The notes: generated by a model from the letters alone, not told the origin. 64,000 bases of DNA from Schistocephalus solidus (GCA_017591395.1 WEDG01002015.1:1-64000); one strand, 5' to 3'; counted from the first letter of the stretch, positions 12,914 to 24,529 are shown. Numbers and translations: made by a program.

Positions 12914-13062
12914 GTGAGTCTGCCTCATCTAACCGTTATAGTTGCTTACAAACGTTTTATGGGTTTTTTTGGCTAACATCATCTGTCTGCCGTTAAGTAC
13001 ACAGAAAAGCGACAGGTTTCTGTGTTTTGGTTGGAAGCTAACATTCGGGTTATTTAAAGGAC

Positions 13063-13545
13063 ACGGACATATGTACCCTACCAGAAATGCACTGCAAGGC
13101 AACTAGTGTCATCAGGAGTCCTTATATCAGTGTCTTACGCCTCCGTGACTTTAAACTGCCAGAAAAACTGTCATACTTATCGGTTAGTACACAGTTATGC
13201 GACAGTTGTAGGTGTTATGTGTGGAAGCTGACATTTAGGGATAAGATACGGGAACAGGAAACTCCCGTTATACTGGTAGCCTTGCGCTTAACAGCAGGGA
13301 GATTAATTTGAGGTAAATGATTAGGGCTACTGTTACGTTTAGTGGTGGGATTAAGATAAAGGTTAAAAATATGGTTTCATTTAAGGGTTTAAATGCAGTT
13401 TAGGGTAATGGTTAGGACAGGGACATATGAACCATTCCAGAAATTCGTCGCAAGGCTACCTGTCTTATCAGGAGTCCTTATTCCAGTGTCTTGCGCCTCC
13501 GTGGCTTTAAACTTCCAAAAAATCCTGTCATACTTGGCTTTTCCC
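13063..13545 (+). repeat. Intronic direct repeat, about 120 bp, two copies
   Basis: 13063-13182 and 13425-13545 align throughout (ACATATG, CAGAAAT, then GGAGTCCTTAT and CGCCTCCGTG blocks). The same pair exists in unit B at about 32853-32972 and 33215-33336. In unit C the first copy is deleted at about 56950. Confidence 0.75.
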
Positions 13546-16482
13546 CCACCCCCCTACATTCACACTGTGACTTTGTTTCCAGGAGTCTCGATCATGCTTA
13601 CTATTTTAGGCTAAGCAACTTAAAGATCCTCTGTCTATTAGTATTCGTTTTTACGATTCAGTTAAGTGTTGCCTATTATATAGAAAGCATTGCATGCTCT
13701 TCCGATGGACGAGGAGCATTACACCTGTGAACAGTATTTCTCCCTTAACTAACGAGATCATGTGCAAATGGATCTCTTAGAAACAAACCTGACCTATTTT
13801 GTGCCTTCGGTAGTCTGTAGACGCTAACTGTTTTATTTTCTTATGGAAAATTGCTGTAGCCTACCTAAGAATATATATGACCAGTCAATCCACATGAGCC
13901 GCGGTTTTTTTAAACGTCAAACGAAGGGAAATTCTACGTGTATCATTGGATAAAGCTTGCTTGTTTCTGTAGAGCAAGATTTTCACTACGTAAGTTTGAG
14001 GCGTTCCTCGCGCTTGCAGCTCAAAGGATGCCTTCGATGTTAAATCTAACATTATACTGTGTAATGAGGGTTGAAAAGTGTTGAAAAAGGGTGAAATAAG
14101 ACATCGTGCCGGAAGTCATAGTCGTCGCTCAGTTGGCTCCTGTGATTCAACTCAATACTTTCCAGCATTTAGCCTTTGAATTCATCTGTGTTGCTGCTCA
14201 TCCATTTCCATCTCCCTTTTCAGAGTGTCGTTATCATCTGGGTTACATTTGTGCGCTTTTTTCAAGATACATTTATATTTTATTTACCTGACATGACATG
14301 AGGGTTTTAACGTGATAATCCGGATCGAAAAAAACCCGCACAGACTTTGAGCACTGACGGGGAACTTATCTCAGAATCCTTACTTTGCTAACCCATCAGT
14401 GCTAGTTTACCGAAGCACACAGAATTTGGGAACGCTTACACGCGTGCCTAACCGTTATCAAGACGCCGTCTGAGAGCAGAAAATTGAGAGGGAGAGAGAA
14501 AGGAACTCTTGTTTCCTTTTTAACCGCAGCCAATCACATCTCGATCGTGAGTCCACACGACTTGAGACTTGTTTCCAGGTTCCGTTAGTTAATCCGCTTG
14601 ATGCGCCAAGGATTTAGGTACGGGTTTTTCTCCTGCTAGTAGCAATCGACAGTATCCATTTTCACATGTGGATTAGTGTTCAACCATATGTCTGGATTGC
14701 GAAAGGAAAAGCAGGTGATTGGTTTTAACCTGGAGAGCCGATTTACAAACCCTGCAGACGCTTGCATAACGGTGAACAATTACAAGCGTCTATGTTCAAA
14801 CAACAAAATCCGGAGATGTTGGAGCAGTCGTTCCAGATTTAATTGGCCCCACTAGCCGTACCTCAAGCCTAGACCATGAATTCCAAACTGTTTGATGCTC
14901 GATCACAACGTGCGTTCAATTAATAAAACCATGAAAGAAACGGTAGTTTGGGTCATGTTTTAAACCGTTACACACTGTTTTCGATGTCTCCTTTCTCCAA
15001 TAGCAGTTTTATGTGGGGGGTGATGTCACTCGTGTCCAGCAGCGTAGCCAATTTTGGGTATGGTTTTTGCAGTCGGCCAGAACGAAGCGCATTCAGCACG
15101 CCGCATCCTAACTTATGCCGTATGATACTCAATTCTAATGTACCACCTAAGAAAACACTCCCGAATATTGGATAGCGTTTCATGATAGTAGATAGTGCTG
15201 ACAAGGTCACATACATTAGTTTCTTCCTCTGAGAAGCGTGAGCTTCAGTTATATAAATCGGGCAACTGGGCTGATGGGCCTCGAAGCACAGTAGATTGCA
15301 TAGCTCGTGAAGTGTTAACTGAAATTCTGAAATGTGTTTTAGTTTCGAAAAATTTCTTAAGTAGTTTTGAAATATTGATAAGTATGCAGCTAAATCTCAT
15401 AATATATCAGTCGCGGTAGAGCTTCTTTCTGACCGCTTATGAAAAGCATCCTCTGTTAAAATGGCTTCTTAAGTAGAATGCATTTTTCGCGTTTATGTTT
15501 GATGCCCCTATAAATTCAAATACATTTTAAAAATAACCTGCCAAAAATATTGTGTTTGTACACGTTTGGTAGCACATCAAGCCTTCGAATTTTATACCTG
15601 AAAACAGCGTATTGTTTGGTTTTCAAAATTTTTCTACTTATGAGATTTTCCAGATGGTAAATTATCCATTCATTATAAATCGTATCGCCACTTTATTAAT
15701 TCTGCCTATAGAGTCTAAAACATGATCCACATCCATTGCAAATTGCTATGAAAACTATCTGTCCTCTTCGTCGTAACGTAGAAAATTGTGTGATTTTCTT
15801 AGAATGCATAAAGCCTGTACTTTGACATCTTGAATTCCAGTATGACGGCCGTTAGCGTTAAATTTTTTCATCAAGATAGCAACATTTTTAAACCGTGTTT
15901 AAAAGTATAAAATTTGAAGGTTATTTTGCCATCCAAACGAGTACAAGGAGGAATATTTTCGTGCACGTTTTATGGAAAATATATTTTAATCTATAGTGAC
16001 ACCACAAAATCAATTAGAAAAATGCAGGTTACTTAAGTAGCCATTTTACAGTGAACAGTTTGTGTAGGATGTCAGCAGGAAGCTCTTGGGATCAAGCTGT
16101 TTGATAGTCCCTATGAAAACACTATTTAGGTGATTTTTCGAATCGAAAGCACCTCTCAGAATTTCGGTTGGCATTTCAGGAATCTGCTGTACTCTACAAA
16201 TTGCTAAAACTGAAAGACTCACCGTCACAGTGGCTGGAACCAGTACGTTTCAATACAAAATGCTCGTTTACTTTCATCAAAGAAAGCGCTTCACTGTCAT
16301 ACAGAGTTTCATGCCAAAAGGACTATGCAAAAGAAATAACTGGTTTATTGTGATCACGAAAAGTTCAACAGGCATCAGCGGTATGGAGAATTGGCCTTCC
16401 TCTTTACGTCCTAGCCCACTTAACAAAGTGAGGCCACACCTTCAAGTTTGACAAGGACGAAATCTGGGCATTAATCACACGA

Positions 16483-17284
16483 GTTTAACCTTTTTATCCG
16501 ACACGGTCCACCATGTGCATCACTGGGAGTAACACAGGGACGGGAAAATGCGCATTAGTGAACTGCGAGTGGACTTGCGCTGCATCTACCGCAATCTCTC
16601 CCCTCACCACCAGAGCCAGATGTCACGACGGAGTCAAGAAGACCAGAGGCAGGAAAAAGAGCGCAGGTGGCCACCGCGGTCGGAGCCGCCTCTAAGCGTG
16701 AACCCGCACCCAGCTCGGATCCCACGGAGTGGGCGTTCCATAAAGGCCACAGTAGGAAAGAGCCATTATATAGAGTAAATGCTGCCTGAGAGTTCGACCG
16801 TCGATTTCGATAAGGTCAACCGTATGCTCCACACCAGATGGTGCAGGGACGGTGAATTGCACGTGAATTAGTTTTAAGTGATAGAAGCCTTGCGCTGCAG
16901 CTACCGCACTCTCTCCTCTCCCCCCACCTGAGCCTGGTGTCATGACAAAGTCAAGAAGACCGGAAGCGGGAGAGGGCGCAGGTGGCTGACCCTGGGTGTA
17001 CCACCACACCTGGCTCGGATCCCACGGAGTGGGAGTGCCATAAAGGCCAAATTAAGAAGGAATCATTGCAGCCTGACTCTCTGTCCGCCAGTCAGCCACT
17101 CCACACAAAACACACATTGGGCTGATCCCACGGTTCGAGTTATCCTGTCAGTTGGCAACCTTACAAACCACGGCATTTAGTGCACCTTAATAGTTTAAAG
17201 CGCATCAGATTGTTTATAGTGAGGAAAATGTGGTGAGCCGTCGTCCACACTCTCTCCCCACCCCCATGATCAGACCACCGTCCG
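16483..17284 (-). mobile_element. Two nested 3' ends of zinc-finger LINE inside MMACHC intron
   Basis: 16483-16763 matches the element end at 60345-60625 in unit C. At 16790 another end begins (AGTTCGACCGTCG) and runs to about 17284. From about 17040 it again shares private differences with unit C (for example CTTACAAACCACGGCAT, where other copies read CTTCCAAGCCACGGC). One LINE end was therefore present before the A/C duplication, and a second was inserted or converted into it later in A. Confidence 0.75.
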
Positions 17285-17498
17285 ACTGTTATTCCATCAA
17301 AGTGACTACTCTGCTGTGATCACGCCCAAAACACGGAAAGAATCTATTCCGCAGCCGAACTTTGGCTAATTCAATCCAATCCTATAAGTTTTGTAACGCT
17401 TCTCCACCTTATTGGTAATGTTTTTAAAGTATGTTTCGAGACTGATTCACAAAGTAACCACCCCCCCGCTCACCCCATCCCACTATACCTCATTTCAG

Positions 17499-17844
17499 CG
17501 GAGTGCTCATGTTCCCCAAGGTTCGATGTCCCGACCTGCCGCGCAAACAGCCGCGTTCCTCTCTGCCTCCAGGCACCCCGCCTTTTGATCCGGTCCTTGT
17601 GCGAAACCTCCTGACGGAGTACACCTGTCACTGGCGGAATCAAAAGTGGCGCGAGTTTGGCCTCGACACTTCCGATGAGGCGAGCACTGTTGCGAGCACG
17701 TCAGCTGACGGTGAGGAGTTGCCGACCCAACGTTACTCCCTCGCAGCACGCATTTTCTTCAATACCGCCTGCAACAAACGTCTCCAGCTGCTGGAGCTGT
17801 GGGCAAAGGAGGGTGTGCCGAAGTTTAACTTGCTTCGAGAGTAG
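17499..17844 (+). CDS. MMACHC: MMACHC (CblC), exon 2 with stop codon
   Basis: The acceptor is CATTTCAG|C at 17498/17499. Joined to exon 1, the frame reads R-GVLMFPKVRCPDLP, closely following the human RGVVLLPGIEVPDLPP segment. Later features are TEYTCHWRNQKWREFG, with the Arg equivalent to human R206, then TQRYSLAARIFFNTACNKR, with the Arg equivalent to R230, and LQLLELW. Together with R161 these are the arginines associated with glutathione binding in this family. An acidic/Ser-rich insert (DTSDEASTVASTSADGEE) sits in the loop before ERYS. The protein ends at a TAG (17842-17844), giving 350 residues in total; human MMACHC is 282 residues with a long disordered tail that is missing here. This is the only exon 2 in the window. 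Confidence 0.92.
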
Positions 17845-19135
17845 TCGCGGCTCTGCACTGGGCACAGACAGACACACACGCACGCACACCCCACATATTA
17901 ATCGCTCCCACGGTAGACACATTGTCCTTTTTGTCTTTCGAAGTTTATCTGTGCACCTCCCTGCCGGGCAGACATCCGTCTTTCAGTTGGCCACTTTTAT
18001 CAGCTGTCAGTCTTGCGGTTTTTTGTAGCGCTCTTTCCATTTGACAGTTTTGCATTTTTTTGTGGTTACAGAAACTTTCTCTCTCCGGGAGTTTGTGGGC
18101 AGAAACAGATCTGGGTGAGTTAACCTGTCCATGGCGCTAGGGCAGCTGATTTAAGCAAGTGGGAAAAGTAGCCACTGTATGCGCGGGGGGGGAGGAGGGC
18201 GAGAGGGAAAAAAACTTAATGGGGAGTTCACCTCTACAGACCGTTAGCTCTCCAAGGAAATAGTGGATTTGTGGTAGATGGTCTTCAGTAGTTGTGATGA
18301 CGATCGTGTTAGGGGACCTGCGTGTCCTGGGGTCCGATTGGACTGAATTTAGTGTCCTTAAGTTTTTATCCCATTAAGACCCTGGATGTCTACGATTTAA
18401 ATGCATTTTTACCGCAAATTATGCTCAGCATATGGTTGCACCTCTCACCACGTTATTGATTGGCTAATGCAAGGAAAACGTGTTTCGGCTGTTAGCTATT
18501 ACCTGAACTGTCAGTATAGCAAATCATGCAAAATGTGTATACTACTGACTGAGTATTACGCGTTAATGTCGTTGTGTCTGATGGATTTCACCTCAACTGT
18601 CCATGTCAACTGTAAGACTGCGTTTATAAAGATTCATCCCAATGGATTTACTCCAAGTTGGCGACTAATTTCGATGGAAATTTAAAGGATGGGATTAAGG
18701 AGCCTTACTAACGGAGGCGGGAACATTAGGAACGCCGAGACATTTCAGTGTTGACCTCGATGCTGGATGATCAAATGACGAAGATTTGAAACCCTTGAGC
18801 AACCTGAGATTCTCGTATCACCGAGGTGACCAGAATTTAGTCCTTCCAATATCCATTGTCTTTGTAGATAAAACATATCACTTAGTGACTGCTAGTTGCC
18901 GTGCGACCGTCTTTGAGGGACGCCTATACTAAGATAAAGGGTAGTGAAAATGCTCACTTTCGCCATGCAGCCAGTAGACACCAATCTCATCTGACAGTTA
19001 TTGCTTCCTTGCAGATGCGCAAATTCAGAGGCTGTTTTTTTCCAATGTATCCTGTGGGGAGACAACAAAACAGGATATGGGTTCACGTGACGACATTCAC
19101 TAGATAGACTCCTTTTCATTGACCCGTTTAGGAAA
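17845..19135. other. MMACHC 3' flank, no other gene recognised
   Basis: Starts with a short CA-rich run (about 17865-17890). No clear polyadenylation signal was pinned down. The open frames here (for example 18401-18685) show no family resemblance and have no supporting splice structure. Confidence 0.4.
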
Positions 19136-19139
19136 CATT

Positions 19140-19225
19140 CGTCGACTTGAATGGGGTTTGAGCCCACGACAGATAGTGCAGGGCTCAACATTGTTACCAG
19201 CTGAGCTGCCAGACGCTAATCAGAT
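19140..19225 (-). repeat. tRNA-like sequence, probably SINE-derived
   Basis: The minus strand reads AGCTCAGCTGG (A-box-like) followed by GGGCTCAAACC (B-box-like) at tRNA spacing. The acceptor stem does not pair convincingly, so it is more likely a SINE relic than a working tRNA. Confidence 0.4.
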
Positions 19226-19984
19226 GCTGTGTGTTTAGTTGCATTTGGACCGCCCGCCCTCCAAGGCTAATGCAACCTCTGGAATTCACGAGTTAGGATA
19301 GAGCGAGCTGACTGGCCAAGCAAAATTTGCTGGCCAATCAATCCAAAATCCATGATATGACTGCCAGGTTTTTAGGCAAATTGACAGAAGAAAGCTGACC
19401 TACCTTTGAAGAGCTCAGCAACACCGACGGGATAAAAATCTGTGAAAGCAAAGGCAAGGCTTTTTGTACGATAAAAACCAACCATCTGAACTACTAAGCC
19501 CTGACCGGTAGCCGTGAGGTTAATCGCAGTTGGTTCAAGTTACCTGCCCAAACTAATGAAACGCCTGGAATCCACAAGTTCTGATGTAGCAAGCCGGCTA
19601 CCCCAAAGCAGGTTTTTCTGCGCAACCAATCCGGAATCCATCAGAAAAATACTAGGCTCATAATTACCAGGTATAACTTGACTCAAATGTGAAAAGCTTC
19701 CGGTCGAGTTGTTAGAATTTTGGCTGTTGATAAAAACTTGAACTTCCTGTCGTGGGCTTAAGCTCCAATGAAACCACCGAGATTTTCACAACTGGGTCAG
19801 AGATGCTATGACAATCCACAAAAAAACGCCTATGGAGTAGCTCCTTTTTAATTCTTCAGAGTAAGTAATGACTCCAACAGTACAGCAAGTAGAGGATTTT
19901 GGCGGATTTGAATAACTCATTTGACCCATTTGTGAAAAAATTGGCCGATAACCTGACCCAAGTTTGATTAAACTCACGGCTCCC

Positions 19985-20110
19985 GGTGGGGCCTCGTAGC
20001 TCAGTTGGCTAGAGCGTTGGCTGTACTAAAACCTTCCCCTTGCTGGCGTGGGTTCGAATCCCACCGCAGCCACTGAGGTTTTCACAAGTGGGTCAAATGA
20101 AGTACAGTAA
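19985..20110 (+). repeat. tRNA-derived SINE, family 1
   Basis: tRNA-like head with A box TAGCTCAGTTGG at 19997-20008 and B box GGTTCGAATCC at 20051-20061, followed by a non-tRNA body (TTTTCACAAGTGGGTCAAATGA). The body recurs at 22685-22775, 22915-22990, 19770-19800 and 25690-25730, which argues for a SINE rather than a tRNA gene. Confidence 0.65.
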
Positions 20111-20334
20111 GTGTCTGCCTCCATTTTACCTTGTTAGTGGGGCACTCACTAATCGCTTCTCAGAAGGAAATCGTCCCGCTGTGTCTTGGGGCTCACTGTC
20201 GAGTCCCACCAGCAGCCGCACAGAGGCAGAAAAAGATTTACGACAAAGATAAAGGAAACTGGAATGGTAATTGCTGGCCTATTAACCGTCATCAGTCAGC
20301 CATATCTAACTTTAGGCGTTGCATCACCCCTGAG

Positions 20335-20475
20335 GCTTGATCCTACGACCTGTGGACTAGAAGTCCAATATCCTAGACATTGAGTCCCGGGCTCCGTGTC
20401 CTGTCGGTTGCGCTCGCTAATAAGGCAGAAATGGCCCTCCAAGTTCCTCTGTTCTTTATCGTTACTGGTATTTAT
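20335..20475 (+). repeat. tRNA-like SINE, family 2
   Basis: Head GGCTTGATCCTACGACCTGT..., tail AAGGCAGAAATGGCCCTCC then a CTTTATCG T-rich end, matching the other family 2 members. Confidence 0.4.
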
Positions 20476-21884
20476 TTAAGCAGGCTTGGCTCCAATCTTT
20501 TACTAATCAACCGAGCCTGTAAACTCTCAAACTCATAGCCAAAAACCAAAACAGGGAGGTATTGGTATCTACTTTCGATTTTGACAACTTTTTTATACGA
20601 TAGCCGGTAACGTAGACGCAGTTGATTCTTCTTTTATACTTATTCAATGCACCTCCCCTCAAGTAATGCCAAAAGAATTGGCACGCTGCATCTGAGCATT
20701 GTAGCTTTGTTGGTGCTGCCAAAAGTGACGTCGAACTCCGGCTTCTTGGCGATGCTCGGTGTGGTCACTCGAGTACGCACATTTCACCATGTCAGTCTGC
20801 TTGAGAAGGCTCGGCGGAGCCACGCAGATAGCCGTCACTCCATGCACTACACGCAAGAGACGCGTTGGCAGATTTACACGACGAGGGTTTCGGCGGTGTG
20901 GGGGGGGTGGGGTTAGTGGAAAACTCTGACTCAACTATCTGCGTGGCCTGGAACCACTTTTTTAAGATTCGGGGCAGTGTGCGAATTTCTGGCTTGCGTA
21001 CCTGACCACATTGCCTGTTTTGACTGATAAGCACGCGTTAGCAACCGTCCATCAGCTCAATTAGAATGCACTAGGTTGATGCTTTTTGCTTTATGTGGGG
21101 ACTGGTCCCAATGAGAACGTGCTAATTGCAATCATTCCAGTTCTCACGGTCCGTGGTGCTAGTTCGTGCCAAAAATGTCATTCTGTCGAGCCTCCAATTA
21201 ATGCTGTCTGCCGCATTCTAGGGCATGCACGCCGGCCATACCGGTGGGCGTCGTAGAATTAATCTCAATGACGATATGGGAAGCTTTGTCAACCAGCCCC
21301 TCTAACTATTTTTGCTATGCCTAAAAAGGCGCTTATTATCATCTTGATTGGGAAGTCGATGGCGGTAGAGATTTTTTTATATGGCCCCCGACAGGGCATG
21401 GTAACGGGAAGAGCTCGTAATATATGTGTCTTTGGGCTGCATTCCTGGGAATTTACGGTGAGGATTGGTGTTAGGATTTAGGGTAGTGCTAGGGTTTGGG
21501 TTAATGCAACTCCACCTGTGTTACGTGGGTATATTGCTGTGTTCGGGTATTTTCAGGTGACACATAGAAGCAGTGGGGATCCCACAGACTTTACAATCCC
21601 GGTCCTTATTACTGGCTGCAGCGTCTGCTGCCCGTACTGTCTAGACATCAGGCCACATGCAGGCGACAAGACAACACGCGTTCAGACCGCCTTTGTGCTG
21701 ACTGGCCAACCTTCAGCCTATGACCTGTCCCCCATGCTGTGTACCCCGCGGTGTGAACAAGACCCCGGCTTGCGCTGCATTCCGTCCACTGTACACACCC
21801 TGCCTTCAAACAGCGTTCTGTTTTGTATACACAAAAATTTGACATTTATGGTACTCCCACTCAGTTGGGATCCGAGCTGTCCTC
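20476..21884. other. No gene recognised
   Basis: Several open frames overlap on both strands but none shows a known motif. 21455-21505 contains degenerate TTAGGG/TTTGGG-like repeats. Confidence 0.35.
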
Positions 21885-21959
21885 TCCTCCTCCTCCTCCT
21901 CCTCCTCCTCCTCCTCCTCCTCCTCCTCCTCCTCCTCCTCCTCCTCCTCCTCCTCCTCC
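21885..21959 (+). repeat. (TCC)25 microsatellite
   Basis: Seventy-five bases of perfect TCC repeat, followed after GAC by a shorter interrupted TCC/TTC run to about 21983. The homopolymeric Leu, Pro, Glu or Arg frames through it are products of the repeat. Confidence 0.95.
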
Positions 21960-22252
21960 GACTCCTCCTCCTCCTCTTCTTGTTGCATGCAGTCCTGGTC
22001 CTTTGGGCGTAGGCCATCGGGTGTGGTGTCACACCGAAAAATGCGTTCACGTTTTGCCAGCCGCCTGCGTCAGATCCCATCTCCTGTTTTCTTGACATGA
22101 TCTTAACAGCGGGCCCAGCTGTGTGATTGCGCGATATGAACTAATTCACGCGCAGTCCCTCCCTCCCTGCTGTGCGGCACACGGTGGTCATCGTGAGAAT
22201 CGACTGTCGAACAGCTCGGCCACGTCCTTTTTCAGTTTACATAAATTTATTT

Positions 22253-22560
22253 TAATTCGTGCTTATCAAACTTGCAAAACATACGGGGTGCGGTACGATT
22301 CCATGAACCTGTCGAAATAGAACGCAGATGAAAGAGTTCTCAATGGTAGGTAACACGGTGGTTCCCAAATCAGAAGTCAAGGAAGGCAGATGGGGTTGGA
22401 TGAGTTTTACTGAGATAAAAGAGCAATCAGGAAGCTCTAAAAGCGGACGCAGCAAAGCTGTCATTTTCAGGCCTTTGTGTCCGTGTCCACCGTTGACATT
22501 CTTTGACCTCAACGCGTGTGTGCGCTTTGCTTTGACGCATGCAACTAATCAGTGAATTGG
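22253..22560 (+). repeat. Direct repeat, copy 1
   Basis: Aligns over about 300 bp with 22999-23265 (AATTCGTG, AAACTTGCAAAACA, GAACGCAGA and GATAAAAGAGC anchors, ending at GTGTGCGCTTTGCT). No coding sense is recognised. SINE copies lie between the two halves. Confidence 0.75.
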
Positions 22561-22684
22561 CAGTGCATTATTACGCCTAGGATGATTTTAATTGAATGCC
22601 TAAACAGGATTTTCAAAGCAGTCTAGAATCCGCTAGATACTACTAGGCAAACTTAATTAGTAGAGGATTTAAGAAGCTTTGAAT

Positions 22685-22775
22685 AATTCCTTTGACCCAT
22701 AGGTGAAAATCTCGACGGCCTCGGTGGGATTCAAACCCACCGCAGCAAGGGGAAGGCTTTGGTATAGATAAAGCT
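22685..22775 (-). repeat. tRNA-derived SINE, family 1
   Basis: The minus strand gives the B box (GGGTTTGAATCCC) and the GAGATTTTCACC body of family 1, with the A-box half partly decayed. Confidence 0.55.
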
Positions 22776-22914
22776 CTTTAATGAAACTTGGATCAAGTTA
22801 CCCACCCAGCCTACTGCAACGTATTGAATCCACCAATTCTGATACAGTAATCTCTCTGTCTGTCCTAGGCGATTACTGTAAAACCCATCCGCTGGCTACC
22901 AGGGACAATTAATT

Positions 22915-22990
22915 AGTAGAGGATTTTGGCAGATTTCAATAATTCATTTGACCCTCTTGTGAAAATCTCTGCGGCCTCGGCGGGATTTGA
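22915..22990 (-). repeat. tRNA-derived SINE, family 1, fragment
   Basis: Body and 3' end only (AGAGATTTTCACAAGAGGGT on the minus strand), directly abutting direct-repeat copy 2. Confidence 0.5.
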
Positions 22991-22998
22991 GCTTTCTT

Positions 22999-23265
22999 TT
23001 AATTCGTGTTTATTAAACTTGCAAAACAGACTGGGTGCGGCACGATTCTGTGGGCCATTCGAAATGGAACGCAGACGAAAGAATTTTCAATGGTCGGCAA
23101 CACAGCGGTTCTCAAATCAGAAGTCAACGAAGGCAGATTGGGTTGGATGAGCCTTACTGAGATAAAAGAGCGCACAGGAATCTCTACAAGCAGAAGCAGC
23201 TAGCTCTCTTTTCAGGCCTGTGTGTGCGCTTTGCTATGACGCCTGCTGCCAATCAGTAAATGGCG
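22999..23265 (+). repeat. Direct repeat, copy 2
   Basis: Second member of the pair with 22253-22560. It is shorter at its right end. Confidence 0.75.
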
Positions 23266-23748
23266 CAACTTGATTGGCTACTATTGCTCGCGACACTAGT
23301 GTCAAGTCTCGTGAGGACCCAGCAGCGAAATAGCGGGGCAGCGTGACAAAGCGGTGACAATGGCGATCGTGTGAGTGGACTACCTCAGAACCCCCACATT
23401 ACAGGTGGCCTTATGCTAAATTCCATAGGAGTTAGGTTTATGGTTAGCCTTAGGAGACGTGAATAGTTACGCCTTGGAATTAAGCGCAAGACCACCTGAA
23501 GTACAGGGGGCTACATCGGCCCGTGTCCGAGAAAAGACAGTTCTTGAGAGCTTTTGCCGATGTTGTCAATCCTACAACAGTCCTTTTCTTCGGATAAGGA
23601 CTTCGTTCCTATTTGTAGGCTCATCCAAGCACAAATCCAATCCTCAAATATAATTAACGTCCTTAATGTCGGCCTGTGGTTAATATGTCCCTGACTCAAT
23701 GAAAACTCTTCTATAATAAGGCCCCTTTAAAAAGGCGAAGTTGGCTCG

Positions 23749-24060
23749 TTAAAACCACGAGGTCTTAGAAGACCTTTTCTGAGCAGGGCACAAGAGTTGG
23801 TGGAGGAGGCGGATTAGGTCAGGCACGGTTAACCGCAGATGGAACATATCGCGGCTGCTCAAGTCGTAGGTAAGACCCCAGCCACTACGACCTTCAGGCC
23901 CGGTCCCGAATGGGGAGAGAAGAGGTGGGATGCCAGTTGGGTGGATGTTGTACTCCATACAGAACTGGGGGGAAAAGGTTGTTATACGTTGGCAGTCAAA
24001 CGAGAGCACGTCCGGAGGTACGTTAGCGGCATCCCGAGTGTGATTTGGGGCTACGCCACA
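23749..24060 (-). CDS. Possible terminal exon of unrecognised gene
   Basis: An open minus-strand frame of about 100 residues ending in TAA, with non-repetitive, coding-like composition (for example MEYNIHPTGIPPLLSPFGTG and SSRDMFHLRLTVPDLIRLLH). It lies downstream of the candidate exons at 24165-26426. A splice junction joining them in frame could not be fixed, so membership in the same gene is inference only. No family is recognised. Confidence 0.3.
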   Translation of the reverse strand, partial: CGVAPNHTRDAANVPPDVLSFDCQRITTFSPQFCMEYNIHPTGIPPLLSPFGTGPEGRSGWGLTYDLSSRDMFHLRLTVPDLIRLLHQLLCPAQKRSSKTSWF

Positions 24061-24164
24061 GCGCCTTCAGCAAGGTCATGTCTGTATTGGCCTTGAACAT
24101 GATTGGTAGGTTTGGACAGGCGTGATTGGCTGAAACTTCGACTGACAGCGGTGCACACGTGCAA

Positions 24165-24247
24165 GTACTTGCGAGAGGCACAGCGTTGTAACAAGCTCCC
24201 GGAATCGGGCCACTACAAACAGCACCCCATCGCCAGGACTAAAGAAA
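24165..24247 (-). CDS. Candidate exon 4 of unrecognised minus-strand gene
   Basis: Begins after acceptor CTTTCGCAG at 24248. Its phase matches the preceding exon across a 61-nt intron (24248-24308), a size common in flatworms. The peptide reads FFSPGDGVLFVVARFRELVT and continues to about CLSQ. The 3' end is uncertain; a weak donor (CAA|GTACTT) is at about 24165. Confidence 0.4.
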
Positions 24248-24308
24248 CTGCGAAAGTCATATAGGACCTCCATGTGCACCAATGAGATCCTGCGAGAGTG
24301 GGATTCAC

Positions 24309-24529
24309 CTGAATAAGCAAGACGGATCACGAGTGACTAGTTTTGCCCAGAACTCATGTGTAGGGTCCTCACAGGCAACCAGCAATTTGAGCCTGTTTTC
24401 GATAAAGACAAAAGACACCGAATTGATAATTTTGGGTTCGTCCGTCCATCGTAAAGTCAGGTGAATTTGCCTCAATGCCTCGTGAATTTGAGTGCTCTGG
24501 GAACGAACCAACAGACGTGTCGGCTTCGG
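24309..24529 (-). CDS. Candidate exon 3 of unrecognised minus-strand gene
   Basis: 221 nt bounded by acceptor GGTGCAG and donor TTCAG|GTGAAT, entering in phase 0 and leaving in phase 2. It is fully open, with peptide segments such as STQIHEALRQIHLTLRWTDE and FVFIENRLKLLVACEDPTHE. The neighbouring candidate exons fit in phase on both sides, which is unlikely for random sequence. The composition is not low-complexity and there is no sign of reverse transcriptase or transposase motifs. I do not recognise the family. Confidence 0.5.

Larger units (their letters stand above)
3325..17284 (+). repeat. Segmental duplication unit A (contains functional MMACHC exon 1)
   Basis: Block with paralogous sequence in unit C (about 45660-60840) and partly unit B (30583-36560). 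Shared anchors with C include 3340-3990 with 45680-46415, 8800-8900 with 48270-48380, and 9340 onward with 53310 onward. Unit A alone carries the Penelope-like repeats at 4555-8085, and it lacks about 1.2 kb present in C (58530-59750). Right-hand similarity to C ends at about 17284, inside the zinc-finger LINE 3' UTR and 215 bp before MMACHC exon 2. Confidence 0.85.
12914..17498 (+). other. MMACHC intron, 4585 bp, phase 2
   Basis: It begins GTGAGT and ends TTTCAG after a pyrimidine-rich stretch (17461-17498). It contains a short direct repeat (13063-13182 and 13425-13545), degenerate TTAGGG-like sequence, unit A sequence shared with B and C, and two nested 3' ends of the zinc-finger LINE (16483-17284). 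A candidate 78-nt exon found in the B and C versions is absent here because about 1.2 kb is missing at about 15040. Confidence 0.8.

Noticed and set aside
19990..20075. Functional tRNA gene
   Set aside because: It has A and B boxes but is repeated with a common non-tRNA body at several sites and has an irregular anticodon region, which fits a SINE better.
21518..22098. Long open frames through the TCC repeat (poly-Leu, poly-Pro, poly-Glu, poly-Arg proteins)
   Set aside because: All arise from the (TCC)25 microsatellite, which is open in several frames. There is no recognisable domain or splice context.
24248..24308. A 19-nt intron joining 24309 to the AG at about 24290
   Set aside because: It keeps the frame but is too short to be spliced. 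The next AG gives a normal 61-nt intron in the same phase.
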